DNA from: Veillonellales bacterium
GTDB lineage: Bacteria; Bacillota; Negativicutes; JAAYSF01
Direction: 5' to 3'
DNA: 46,336 bases
Assembly: GCA_039680175.1 (NCBI GenBank)
Contig: JBDKTO010000007.1
Location: 1-46,336, forward strand
Shown here: positions 26,427 through 35,348 of the stretch, in pieces
Position numbering within the stretch: the stretch's first letter is position 1
How the letters are laid out: each line of letters starts with the position of its first letter
Program-made: the position numbers and the translations under genes
The notes under the pieces: generated by a model
The model's database searches: none
Told to the model about the DNA's origin: nothing
What the model saw: only the letters and a program-made list of their open reading frames with translations

Positions 26427-27047
26427 ATGATAAAAAAAAACCACCTGTTATTTCTCCTAATCTGTGCTATTTTTGCGATTTCCAGTGTCTGCTGGGCTGA
26501 GACAAATTCTCACTCCACCGGCAATCCTGCCGCCGTTTCAAATCAAAGAACCATCGGCATTTTTCTGGAAACGCCTGACACCTATGCTAATAACGAAACC
26601 ATTCAGGATCTGGTCGTCAAAAAAGCAAATTCTCTTTTCCCGGCGAAGCAGTTTGTTCTTCTCCCCCTGGAAGCAACGAGTGCGGCGATAAAATCATATC
26701 GCCCCGCCAACCGTCCGCTAAGTCTCTATTCTGCTCAGCCGTTGACCCGTGAAGACGTTCAATCACTGGCAAAAGAATTGAAGTGCGATTACGCCCTCTT
26801 TATTACCTTGCACAAAGGTTTGCCCAGTATAAGCACTGATTTTAGTTCAGCAACTTATAAAACTTCTATTACCTGCGACATCCGGTTATTACATATTCAA
26901 ACGGGGAAATACATAACTACCGACCAAATTACCAAAGAGAGTGGCGACAGCACTCTCACCGGTACCACCACCGTCAACGACAGCGCCTACTATGATGCCT
27001 TAGAAAGAGCGTTAATGGAACTGCATATCGATGCTTCGCGCTTGTAA
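26427..27047 (+). CDS. Secreted hypothetical protein
   Basis: The 206-residue protein has a signal peptide (LLFLLICAIFAISSVCWA) and a single mature domain with alternating strands, for example RTIGIFLETPDTYANNE, CDYALFITLHKGLP and ITCDIRLLHIQTGKYITTDQI. The pattern resembles periplasmic CsgG/LpoB-like domains, but the similarity is weak. Start 26427 follows AAGGAGG; the longer frame back to 26205 has no support. It is the first of three plus-strand genes ending with an NRAMP transporter. Confidence 0.7.
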   Translation: MIKKNHLLFLLICAIFAISSVCWAETNSHSTGNPAAVSNQRTIGIFLETPDTYANNETIQDLVVKKANSLFPAKQFVLLPLEATSAAIKSYRPANRPLSLYSAQPLTREDVQSLAKELKCDYALFITLHKGLPSISTDFSSATYKTSITCDIRLLHIQTGKYITTDQITKESGDSTLTGTTTVNDSAYYDALERALMELHIDASRL

Positions 27048-27068
27048 ACTATAAAAGGAGTGAGAAAG

Positions 27069-27602
27069 ATGGAAACGATAAAAAACGTACGTCATTTGCC
27101 ATTGGTTCTCGTACTCACCGCCTTCTTCCTTTTCAGTTGCACCGGCTCCGCCGCTGCGCTCGCCACCAGCTTTGACAGCTATGATGAAAGCGTCGTCCAC
27201 CAAAGCTTGAAAACAGTTTCCAAATGGTCCTCTGTCGATCAATATGCTTTTGTGAAGCATATTGACAAGGACGGCACGGAGTCCTACTGGCTGTCGATTA
27301 CCGTGGACAGAGCCCTGAATATTGATGATAAGGCGGAAATTACTATCGATGGGATCGTTTATAAAATTGACAACAACCTGGATTTTATCAATAAATACAA
27401 CCGGGCTCTGTTAAGGAATCAATCTTTTGCCGTATACGATCTGTCTGACGATTTAATTGATAAAATTAAAAACAGCCAATTGTCTTTAAGCTTTAAATTC
27501 TATTTTACCAACCGCTCCCCTATCGTATGGCATCCGGATGGTCATCAGACGAAAGAAATTAAAGATATTATTGACTTAGGCCGGGATGTCAAAAGAGATT
27601 GA
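27069..27602 (+). CDS. Secreted hypothetical protein upstream of the NRAMP gene
   Basis: The 177-residue protein has a signal peptide with a Cys near its end (LVLTAFFLFSCTGSAAA), so it could be a lipoprotein, although the Cys context is not a clean lipobox. The mature part is soluble and mixed alpha/beta with a DQYAFVKHIDKDG segment. The ATG at 27069 lies 9 nt after GGAG; a GTG at 27060 is an alternative start. Its last 17 nt overlap the NRAMP gene, implying coupled expression and perhaps a role in metal uptake. No family is recognised. Confidence 0.65.
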   Translation: METIKNVRHLPLVLVLTAFFLFSCTGSAAALATSFDSYDESVVHQSLKTVSKWSSVDQYAFVKHIDKDGTESYWLSITVDRALNIDDKAEITIDGIVYKIDNNLDFINKYNRALLRNQSFAVYDLSDDLIDKIKNSQLSLSFKFYFTNRSPIVWHPDGHQTKEIKDIIDLGRDVKRD

Positions 27603-28929
27603 GCCCGGCAGGCTGCAATCACTTGGCTATGTTGCTAAAACACAGGAGGAAGTGACCGAAACGCTGCATTTTATCGCCAATTATTTTAACAGCAAAGGCC
27701 ACCGGAAAAATTTAGAAGCCTTTCAGGTTTTACGCTACATCGGGCCGGGAATTTTAGTCACCGTTGGTTTTATTGATCCGGGAAACTGGGCGACTAATAT
27801 GGCGGCCGGCGCCGATTACGGTTACAAACTGCTGTGGATGATTACCCTGTCAACCGTTATGTTGATCTGGCTGCAGCACAACGCGGCCCATCTGGGCATC
27901 GTAACCGGACTTTGTTTATCGGAAGCAGCCACCATTTATTTACGGCCGCTTTTTTCCCGCTCTCTGCTATTTTCCGCGGTAGCTGCCGCAGCGGCAACTG
28001 CTATGGCGGAAATTATCGGCGGTGCCATTGCCCTTCAGTTGCTGTTCCATCTTCCGGTAAAAATCGGCGCCACTATCACCGGGTTCTTTTGCGGCTGGCT
28101 GTTATGGTCCAATTCCTATAAAAAAATGGAGAAAATCATTATCGGCTTTGTTTCGATGATCGGGCTCTCCTTCTTATATGAAATCAGTCTTGTGAATATT
28201 GATTGGCCCCAGGCGCTTACAAGCTGGTTATTGCCATCCGTTCCGGAAGGTTCCATCGGCGTAATCATGGGCGTTATGGGTTCTATGGTAATGCCCCATA
28301 ATTTATTTTTACACTCGGAAGTGATTCAAAGCCGACAATGGCATTTAGAAAATGAGTCGGCAATCAAAAAACAGCTGGATTTTGAATTCCTGGACACTTT
28401 ATTTTCCATGCTACTGGGCTGGGCCATCAACAGCGCCATGATCCTGGTAGCAGCAGCCGTATTTTTTACCAATCATATTCATGTCACTGAACTACAGCAG
28501 GCTCAGGAAATGCTGAAACCGGTACTGGGAAGCAGTGCCGCCGTTGTTTTCGCCGTCGCCCTGCTGTTTTCCGGCATTTGCTCCACCACTACAGCCGGAA
28601 TGGCCGGCGGCAGCATCGTCGCCGGCTTGTTTAAAGAACCTTATGACATTAAAGACCGCCACTCCTGGTGGGGCGTTCTTCTGACTTATGGGCTGGCAGT
28701 CATTACAATCTTGTGCATTAATGATCCCTTTCAAGGACTCCTGTATTCCCAAATCGCCCTTAGCATTCAGCTGCCCTGGACGATTTTCCTCCAGATTCGT
28801 CTTACTTCCTCGAAGACAGTAATGGGCAAATACGCAAACAGCAAATTCCAGCAGATCATTTTATGGACAGTAGGCATAATTGTAGCTGTTTTAAATGTCA
28901 TACTGGTTTATGATGTTTTTTTTAGCTAA
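27586..28929 (+). CDS. NRAMP-family divalent metal transporter
   Basis: The 447-residue protein has about 11 membrane segments. Metal-site motifs are present: D-P-G-N in GFIDPGNWATNMAAG of the first helix and M-P-H in GSMVMPHNLFLHSE of the sixth. These residues bind Mn2+ or Fe2+ in known NRAMP proteins, so it is probably a manganese or iron importer. A charged cytoplasmic extension of about 45 residues precedes the first helix. It overlaps the upstream secreted protein by 17 nt. Confidence 0.9.
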   Translation: MSKEIEPGRLQSLGYVAKTQEEVTETLHFIANYFNSKGHRKNLEAFQVLRYIGPGILVTVGFIDPGNWATNMAAGADYGYKLLWMITLSTVMLIWLQHNAAHLGIVTGLCLSEAATIYLRPLFSRSLLFSAVAAAAATAMAEIIGGAIALQLLFHLPVKIGATITGFFCGWLLWSNSYKKMEKIIIGFVSMIGLSFLYEISLVNIDWPQALTSWLLPSVPEGSIGVIMGVMGSMVMPHNLFLHSEVIQSRQWHLENESAIKKQLDFEFLDTLFSMLLGWAINSAMILVAAAVFFTNHIHVTELQQAQEMLKPVLGSSAAVVFAVALLFSGICSTTTAGMAGGSIVAGLFKEPYDIKDRHSWWGVLLTYGLAVITILCINDPFQGLLYSQIALSIQLPWTIFLQIRLTSSKTVMGKYANSKFQQIILWTVGIIVAVLNVILVYDVFFS

Positions 28930-28982
28930 TTATTACTAACCGGATTTATCCTTGCGCCATATTTTAAGGAGGGTACACAATT

Positions 28983-30371
28983 ATGATAACCAATGAAATC
29001 AAAGCAAAAATCCGTGCGATTGTCGGTGCGGAAAACGCGCTTGACTCAACCATTGAATGTTTTGGCTACTCTTATGACTCGTCTTTCGTTCCCATGGAGA
29101 CAAAAAACATCCCCCAGCTGGTGGTACGTCCGGCTGCTGCCGAAGAAGTATCCCAAGTCATGGTCCTTGCAAACGAACAGGGCATCCCGGTGACCCCCCG
29201 GGGAGCGGCCAGCGGCCGTACCGGCGGCAGCATTCCCCTGGAAGGCGGCATATCTCTTTCCCTGGATCGCATGACAAAAGTCATTGAATTTGACGAACAA
29301 AACATGATGATTACCGTCGAACCCGGTATGCGCACCATTGATGTGTATAACTATGCGGCGGCAAAAGGACTCTTCTACCCCCCTGACCCCGGCAGCTGGA
29401 AGTACTCCACCATCGGCGGCAATGTGGCGGAAAATGCCGGCGGCATGCGGGCCGTTAAGTATGGCGTGACCAGCAATTATGTCATGGGCCTCGAAGTTGT
29501 CCTAGCCGACGGTACGATTATTCACACCGGCGGCAAAGCAATCAAAAATGTTACCGGCTATAATTTGACCCAGCTGTTTACCGGTTCGGAAGGCACTTTG
29601 GGAATCATTACCAGGATTTTGCTCCGTCTGATTCCTATGCCGAAAATGCGAAATACCCTGCAGATGATGTTCCCTCAATTGGACGACGCCTGCCACACCA
29701 TCCGGGATATGCTGCTGACGGGAGTTGTGCCGGCGACGGCGGAATTAATGGACCGGGTCAGCCTGGAAGCCGTGGCCCGATACCGCAAGCTGGATGTGGA
29801 CCCCAAGGTGGATGCCTGTGTCATTATGGAAGTTGACGGTGACACGAAAGAAGATTTAAAAAAACAGGCGGATCGGATTGAAACCATTGCCCATAAAAAC
29901 AGCGTCCTGGAAGTACAGGTTGCCGCTTCTCAGCAGGAATCGGACGAAATCTGGGCCATCCGCCGGGGACTAAGCTCCGCCATCGGCGCCATGGCGCCTA
30001 CCCGGCTGGGAGAAGATATCTCCGTACCACGGGACGCATTTCCGGAGACGGTGCGTCTGATCCGTAAGATATCGGAAAAATATAAACTGACCATTGCCGT
30101 TTACGGTCATGCCGGCGACGGCAACCTTCATCCTTCCGTACTGTGCGACCTTGCCAAGCCGGAAGAGGCCGAACGGGCCCATCACGCCGTGGATGAAATT
30201 TTTGCTGCCGCCTTATCCGTTGGCGGCACATTGTCAGGCGAACATGGCATCGGCATCACCAAACGGCCGTATATCACCAAAGCACTGGGTGAAGCCGGAG
30301 TCAATACACTAAAACTAATTAAGCAGTCGCTTGACCCTAAGGGGATTTTAAACCCCGGGAAAATCTGGTAA
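28983..30371 (+). CDS. glcD: FAD-binding 2-hydroxyacid dehydrogenase subunit (GlcD type)
   Basis: The 462-residue flavoprotein has the FAD-binding PCMH domain (VTPRGAASGRTGGSIPLEGG near residue 78, and YSTIGGNVAENAGG near 140). The C-terminal oxidase domain has VYGHAGDGNLHP near 375 and GTLSGEHGIG near 420, typical of GlcD and D-lactate dehydrogenases. It oxidises glycolate or D-lactate and passes electrons to the iron-sulfur subunit encoded 15 nt downstream. In anaerobes such pairs often use lactate; a separate EtfAB pair, if used, is not in this window. Confidence 0.92.
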   Translation: MITNEIKAKIRAIVGAENALDSTIECFGYSYDSSFVPMETKNIPQLVVRPAAAEEVSQVMVLANEQGIPVTPRGAASGRTGGSIPLEGGISLSLDRMTKVIEFDEQNMMITVEPGMRTIDVYNYAAAKGLFYPPDPGSWKYSTIGGNVAENAGGMRAVKYGVTSNYVMGLEVVLADGTIIHTGGKAIKNVTGYNLTQLFTGSEGTLGIITRILLRLIPMPKMRNTLQMMFPQLDDACHTIRDMLLTGVVPATAELMDRVSLEAVARYRKLDVDPKVDACVIMEVDGDTKEDLKKQADRIETIAHKNSVLEVQVAASQQESDEIWAIRRGLSSAIGAMAPTRLGEDISVPRDAFPETVRLIRKISEKYKLTIAVYGHAGDGNLHPSVLCDLAKPEEAERAHHAVDEIFAAALSVGGTLSGEHGIGITKRPYITKALGEAGVNTLKLIKQSLDPKGILNPGKIW

Positions 30372-30386
30372 CCGAGGGAGTTTACG

Positions 30387-31616
30387 ATGAAAAACACTGA
30401 TAAGCAAGAACAATATCTAAAAAAAGCAGGCGAAATTGTCAGCCAATGCGACCGCTGCGGCGCCTGTCTGCCGGTATGTCCGCTGTTTGGTGCAAAGGAT
30501 ATCGAGTTTTCCAGCGCCCGGGGTAAAAACAACGTAGCCCGGGGAATCCTGCAGGGAGTCATCCAGCCGACTCCCGCGGCAATGGCTGTGCTCAATTTCT
30601 GTCTTCTCTGCCGAACCTGTGTGGACAACTGTCCCAGCAAAGTGCAAACCGATGAAGCGATGATTGCACTCCGGCAGTACTTTGCTGAAAAAAACGGCAC
30701 CCCCGGTGCCAAATACAAAGCTCTGGGGAATTTAATGAAAAACCGGACACTGGTGAAATTCTCCGCCGGCGCGCTTAAAGTGCTGCGCAAAACCGGCTTA
30801 AACAGTCTGGTTCCCCACGGCATGGCTCCCGGCGAATTTACCCGCAAAGAATATCTGGCCTCCTTTGCCGGGCCTGCCGCTCTAAGCGGCTCCGTACCGT
30901 CGTCGCCGGTTCAACTGGCGAAAAAAGCCAAAGCCGCCTATTTTCGGGGCTGCGGCATGCATATGATGTTCCCCGATGCCGAAAAAGAATCCATTGCCAT
31001 TTTGCGCAGCGTAACCGACCTGCAGCTTGTGGACAACGTATGCTGCGGTTTGCCTCACCTGGCCCACGGACTGCGCGGCGATTTTTTGGCAATGGCAAAA
31101 AAGAATATCGCTTTATTTGAAAAAGCCGACGTAATTGTCAGCGATTGTGCCAGCTGCAGCGGCACGCTGAAACACATCGGAGCTTATTTTGCCGACGACC
31201 CGGAATGGAAAGACCGGGCGGCCGCCTTCAGCCAGAAAGTAATGGACTTCAGCGAATACCTGACCCATATCGGCTACACGCCCCGCCACCGGGTTGCTGC
31301 CAAACTGACCTTCCATGAACCCTGCCATCTAGGCCGGGGCCAGGGCGTAAAAAAGCAGCCCCGGGAGCTATTAAAAGCAGCCGGCGACTATATCGAAATG
31401 AAAGACGCCAATGTCTGCTGCGGCGGTGCCGGTTCCTTTCATATGGATTATCCTGAAGTAGCCGCCGCTATTCTCGACAAAAAGCGGATCAACATTGAAA
31501 ATTCCGGTGCCCAAATCGTAGTAACGGAATGTCCCACCTGCCTCGTCCAGCTGAACAAAGCCGCCGCCAACAGCGGCGGAAAATTCAAGGTTATGCACAT
31601 CAGCCAGGTGATTTGA
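30387..31616 (+). CDS. glcF: Iron-sulfur subunit of 2-hydroxyacid dehydrogenase (GlcF type)
   Basis: The 409-residue protein has two [4Fe-4S] motifs (CDRCGACLPVCP near residue 18 and CLLCRTCVDNCP near 75), followed by two CCG domains with VCCGLPHLAHG near 220 and VCCGGAGSFHM near 345. This is the layout of GlcF/LutA/HdrD-type electron-transfer subunits. It follows glcD by 15 nt and ends the operon before a strong terminator. Confidence 0.92.
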   Translation: MKNTDKQEQYLKKAGEIVSQCDRCGACLPVCPLFGAKDIEFSSARGKNNVARGILQGVIQPTPAAMAVLNFCLLCRTCVDNCPSKVQTDEAMIALRQYFAEKNGTPGAKYKALGNLMKNRTLVKFSAGALKVLRKTGLNSLVPHGMAPGEFTRKEYLASFAGPAALSGSVPSSPVQLAKKAKAAYFRGCGMHMMFPDAEKESIAILRSVTDLQLVDNVCCGLPHLAHGLRGDFLAMAKKNIALFEKADVIVSDCASCSGTLKHIGAYFADDPEWKDRAAAFSQKVMDFSEYLTHIGYTPRHRVAAKLTFHEPCHLGRGQGVKKQPRELLKAAGDYIEMKDANVCCGGAGSFHMDYPEVAAAILDKKRINIENSGAQIVVTECPTCLVQLNKAAANSGGKFKVMHISQVI

Positions 31617-31650
31617 GCAAAAAAGCATCGCATTTTCCTAAAATAACACA

Positions 31651-31691
31651 GTGGCCTCAACCCGTATCTTACAAGGGATGAGGCCACTTTT
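31651..31691 (+). terminator. Terminator of the glcDF operon
   Basis: GTGGCCTCA (31651-31659) pairs with TGAGGCCAC (31679-31687), extended inward by CCC/GGG and followed by TTTT. Confidence 0.9.
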
Positions 31692-31755
31692 GTTCATCTT
31701 TCCGCTCTATTTTTATAAGTGATTTGACATCCGTATATCATATTTACCATAAAAA

Positions 31756-31800
31756 AACAATAATCCTGCCAACATTACAATTTTTGGCAGGATTATTGTT
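31756..31800 (-). terminator. Terminator of the minus-strand hypothetical gene
   Basis: AACAATAATCCTGCCAA and TTGGCAGGATTATTGTT form a 17-bp perfect stem. The T-run is on the minus strand, so it ends the gene at 31870-33075 and faces the glcDF terminator. Confidence 0.85.
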
Positions 31801-31869
31801 TTAGGATTTATATTTATTTTTTTCGGCTATTCCGCACTTTCTCTATCAATTTCACTTCCCGCAGCACGG

Positions 31870-33075
31870 CTAAACTTTTTGCCGCTGCTGCGGGGACAGA
31901 TCATTTCTCCGCATTTTGCGCCGGGTACAAAAGTCAAATACATAGGATTCCGGCTGACTCGAAGCTAGAGGCTCCGCCTGTGGAAATCTAGCTTCGCCCG
32001 GGAATACTTCATCCTTCGTATGACCCTTTAAAGTCCAGCGGCGTGTATGGTTGAACAGGTCAAGCAGCTTATTGTTTAACGACTTAATCATTTTAGCAGA
32101 GTTGACATCCAGACATTCCTGTAAATATTCCAGCAGTTCTTCCATTGTACCATCTTCACTGATTATATCCAGACTGTTCCTAATGATTTCAGCCACGACT
32201 TCCGGCGGTATATTGCATTTTCTGTAAAGAAAAGAAGTAATGTCATGCAATGCCGGGGTTTGCTCCTTATAATCCGGCTGACTGGCCTGAAGCAATTGTT
32301 GTTTATCAAAGGGATAATAATCAATCGCCGCTATCGCCTGCTGTTTTCTTTTAATCGCATTGGGATTTAAAACCCGGCTGTCGGCAACCCCTGACAAAGT
32401 GTCTTCCATCTGATCATAACAGCGGATTGCACCTGAAATAACATTTACATATTCCAATATATTGATTCCCTCGCCTGTCAGTTGTTCTAATTGAGCTTTC
32501 GCCTGGGTAAAATCAAGTACCCCGTAATAAAATAACATGCCCTGGGTCAAGCGAATCCACTGACTGTTGCGCTTTACTTTTCGGGCTAATTCCGGACCTG
32601 CGGCTCGCCTGAATACAACCGCCACTTCCTCCGGCATAATAATTGCTTTCCTGCCGTTATGGTTACCGAAAAAAATCAATCCATGTTTCCGTAAATAATT
32701 GGCCAAAGCAGGGGAAATATGCGGTTGATAAATAATTCCACCGCTTTTGACCAGCTTCTGCGCCAACTGGTACCGTTCTTCGTCAAAACAGGCGAATACC
32801 TCAGAAGCCTGCAGCGGAATAGCAACCAGCAACCTTTCGACAAGCTTCTGCTTTTTTAAAGAACTGGCATTTCTTACGGAAAGATTTTTGCGAACTTCGT
32901 CCAGTTCGTCCTTCGTCATCCCCAGAAGCATAATTTTAAGCTGGTATGGCGATATAATTTGCTGTCCCAGCCATGAGTTCCGCCTTTCCGGCCTGCCGTC
33001 AGCCTGCCATTTTAACCTGCACGGCATAGCTTCCGGCATTAAATTCTCAGCGTGTTTTTCAAACCCAGTGTCCAT
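31870..33075 (-). CDS. Hypothetical protein with a SAP/Rho-N-like helical segment
   Basis: The 401-residue soluble protein is not one I recognise. Near residues 45-85 it has LLGMTKDELDEVRKNLSVRN-SSLKKQKLVERLL, a helix-extended-helix pattern like SAP or Rho N-terminal domains that bind nucleic acid. The middle is mostly helical, and the last 30 residues are basic (CTRRKMRRNDLSPQQRQ). The ATG at 33075 follows GGGAG; a GTG at 33090 also opens the frame. It is a single-gene unit with its own terminator. Confidence 0.6.
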   Translation of the reverse strand: MDTGFEKHAENLMPEAMPCRLKWQADGRPERRNSWLGQQIISPYQLKIMLLGMTKDELDEVRKNLSVRNASSLKKQKLVERLLVAIPLQASEVFACFDEERYQLAQKLVKSGGIIYQPHISPALANYLRKHGLIFFGNHNGRKAIIMPEEVAVVFRRAAGPELARKVKRNSQWIRLTQGMLFYYGVLDFTQAKAQLEQLTGEGINILEYVNVISGAIRCYDQMEDTLSGVADSRVLNPNAIKRKQQAIAAIDYYPFDKQQLLQASQPDYKEQTPALHDITSFLYRKCNIPPEVVAEIIRNSLDIISEDGTMEELLEYLQECLDVNSAKMIKSLNNKLLDLFNHTRRWTLKGHTKDEVFPGEARFPQAEPLASSQPESYVFDFCTRRKMRRNDLSPQQRQKV

Positions 33076-33192
33076 AAAAAACACTCCCACCGATTTTCTC
33101 TATTCCCTTTTCCTGTTATAGTCTGCCAATGCTATACAATCTTATTCTTTCAGGCATTCTTCAGTAAATATCCTGCTGCTAAATTATAACAA

Positions 33193-33240
33193 AATAAAAA
33201 AGCGCAAGGAAATAATCCCGGCGCCTTTGCCAAAGTAACT
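33193..33240 (-). repeat. Third copy of the hairpin element
   Basis: The stretch AAAAAAGCGC...GGCGCCTTTGCC, followed by AAGTAACTATCATATTATA, matches the 20634-20700 copy (AAAAAGCC...GAGGCTTCTTTGCC then GTAACAATCATCTGTTATA). As there, it lies in a divergent spacer (33076-33428) upstream of a minus-strand gene. Nothing else is visible in this spacer. Confidence 0.5.
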
Positions 33241-33428
33241 ATCATATTATAATTGAGATTATGATATCACCTATTATCTGTCATGTCAATCATCTTGACT
33301 CCTAAATTCTCCGGCAAAGCCTGCTTCTTATCTTTAAAAATTTGTAACAGAATTGTAATCAATCAAACAACAAACCGTAAAAATTGAACCGTATAATAAA
33401 AATTGTAAAAAAGAAGGGGGGATCCATT

Positions 33429-34109
33429 ATGATAAAGAAAAAAATAGTTATCGCTGTTTTGCTGAGCGGCTTCGTTCTGGCCAGTTTGGCAATTCTGCCT
33501 GTTACGCAAGCATCCCCGGCCACTGGCGAGCCGGCGGCATGCGGGCCTAACATGATGCTGCAGCGAATGGCCGACGATTGGGGGCTGGAAAAAACCGCTT
33601 TGGAAAAATATCTGCAGCAGGGTGTCAATCCCCACGACCTCATGCATGCGGCATTAGTAGCAAAAGCCGCCAATAAATCGCTGCCGGAAATTCTTTCGCT
33701 GAAAACCCTTGCCAACACCTGGGGCGATGTCGAGCAGTCACTGGGTATTACAACGCAGCAAATCCGCGCGTTACACGAAGAGATGCTGGCAGCTAAAATG
33801 GCCGGCGATCTGTCCGTTCCCAAAGGAACCGTTCTCGCTTTACTAAAATCGGGCTATATACCGCCGGATATTGAAATAGCCGCTATACTGGCTAAAAACA
33901 CCCAAAAACCAATACCCGACATTTTGTCCCTGAAGAAAATCAACAATAGCTGGTCAGATGTCGCGCAATCGTTAGGGGTAGATCAGGAGACTTTCAGGCA
34001 AAGCCTGGCTAAAAATCACAGCCTTATGCCTGGGCCGGGGATGCACGGTCCTGATAGTCAGCCCGGCCCCGGCATGGATGACATGTATAGCGGGGCCGGC
34101 AGGCCGTAA
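33429..34109 (+). CDS. Secreted hypothetical protein with an internal duplication
   Basis: The 226-residue protein has a signal peptide (VIAVLLSGFVLASLAILPVTQA) and two copies of a helical unit of about 30 residues, both with the pattern P-[EDI]-ILSLK-x8-W-x-DV-x-QSLG (near residues 85-110 and 165-190). The C-terminus is a Pro/Gly/Met-rich tail (MPGPGMHGPDSQPGPGM). Start 33429 has an AAGGGGGG-type site. No known family is recognised; the repeat could be a protein- or metal-binding module. Confidence 0.7.
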   Translation: MIKKKIVIAVLLSGFVLASLAILPVTQASPATGEPAACGPNMMLQRMADDWGLEKTALEKYLQQGVNPHDLMHAALVAKAANKSLPEILSLKTLANTWGDVEQSLGITTQQIRALHEEMLAAKMAGDLSVPKGTVLALLKSGYIPPDIEIAAILAKNTQKPIPDILSLKKINNSWSDVAQSLGVDQETFRQSLAKNHSLMPGPGMHGPDSQPGPGMDDMYSGAGRP

Positions 34110-34120
34110 ACATTTTATAG

Positions 34121-34203
34121 AAAGGAGTTGTCAATTCTCTCAGACAACTCCTTTTCACTTTCTTTGTTTTGGAGCCAATTTAATTGCTCTTCTATCTTGA
34201 TTG
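34121..34203. repeat. Direct repeat copy 1, containing a terminator hairpin
   Basis: AAAGGAGTTGTC (34121-34132) pairs with GACAACTCCTTT (34143-34154), forming a terminator for both converging genes. The following 50 nt (CACTTTCTTTGTTTTGGAGC, then CAATTTAATTGCTCTTCTAT) recur at 39520-39602 with a few differences. Confidence 0.75.
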
Positions 34204-34216
34204 TATAACCGATTAA

Positions 34217-35185
34217 TCAGCCCACGTGTTTATTTACAACATGAACCGGGGTGCCTGCCAAAAACTTTTTAAGGTTATCAATGGCAATATTCATAAGACG
34301 AGACCTGGATTCCCGGGGCGCCCAGGCAATGTGTGGTGTTATAATACAGTTTTTAGCACTTAGCAGCGGATTATCAGCTTTGATAGGCTCGGTCGAAACA
34401 ACATCAAGTCCGGCCGCATAAACCTTACCGCTATTGAGTGCTTCAGCTAAATCTTCTTCCACTACAAGCGGGCCGCGAGAAGTATTTATAATGATAACCC
34501 CGTCTTTCATTTTAGCAATGTTGTCTTTGTTAATGATACCCTTGGTACTCTCAAATAATGGACAATGCAATGAGATAATATCAGAGTTTGCAAATAAGCC
34601 CTCCAGAGTTACATATTGTAAACCATTGTTTTCCCGGGATTTATCTGGATAGCTGTCATATGCTACAACTTTCATGCCTAACGCCTGGGCAATGGCTCCT
34701 GTGCGCTGTCCGATTCTGCCAAATCCAATAATACCTATTGTTTTACCGGCAAGTTCGATCAGCGAATTATTCCAGTAGCACCAATCCGGACAATTTGTCC
34801 AGTCCCCTTTTGCTACACTTTGACTGTGTTCGCCAATATGATGACATATTTCCAGCAGCAATGCTATGGCAAATTGTGATACGGCATCTGTTCCATACGT
34901 CGGAATATTGGTGACAAGAATACCTTTTTGGCTTGCCGTATCGATGTCAACGATATTATAACCGGTTGCCAATACCCCAATAAATTTTATTTGCGAACAA
35001 GCGGCAAGTACCGCTTTATTAAGAACGGTTTTATTCGTAAAAACTACCTCGGCATCCCCAATTCTTTCAATAGTTTTGTCAGGAAGTGTCCTATCATAAA
35101 TAACAGTATCGCCCAAAGCCCTAAGACCGTCCCAGCTTAGATCCCCTGGATTTAGAGTATACCCATCTAATACAACTATTTTCAT
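34217..35185 (-). CDS. D-isomer-specific 2-hydroxyacid dehydrogenase
   Basis: The 322-residue enzyme has the NAD-binding loop GKTIGIIGFGRIGQ near residue 145. Substrate and catalytic residues are also visible: VLATGYNIVDID, INTSRGPLVVEEDL and the late ITPHIAWAPRESR with the catalytic His. It resembles hydroxypyruvate/glycerate dehydrogenases of this family. Start 35185 is preferred to 35224 because the N-terminus MKIVVLDGYTLNP fits the family. It is a single gene next to a two-component system and a dicarboxylate carrier, so it may act in 2-hydroxyacid metabolism. Confidence 0.9.
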   Translation of the reverse strand: MKIVVLDGYTLNPGDLSWDGLRALGDTVIYDRTLPDKTIERIGDAEVVFTNKTVLNKAVLAACSQIKFIGVLATGYNIVDIDTASQKGILVTNIPTYGTDAVSQFAIALLLEICHHIGEHSQSVAKGDWTNCPDWCYWNNSLIELAGKTIGIIGFGRIGQRTGAIAQALGMKVVAYDSYPDKSRENNGLQYVTLEGLFANSDIISLHCPLFESTKGIINKDNIAKMKDGVIIINTSRGPLVVEEDLAEALNSGKVYAAGLDVVSTEPIKADNPLLSAKNCIITPHIAWAPRESRSRLMNIAIDNLKKFLAGTPVHVVNKHVG

Positions 35186-35348
35186 AAGCCATCTGCCTTC
35201 CTTATAAGCTTTCATCGTCTTCATATATTTTCCATACTATAAATTTATCATTAAAAGTGCATTTTGCCAAGTTTATGACTGTGAAATAATAAACATCGGA
35301 AAGAAGCTGACTTAGTTCTTTAGCGTGAAACCGCCAATATCATTTACG

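Noticed and set aside
30182-30847. A 221-codon minus-strand frame across the glcD-glcF junction
   Set aside because: Both genes on the plus strand have full family motifs, and the shadow has no start signal.
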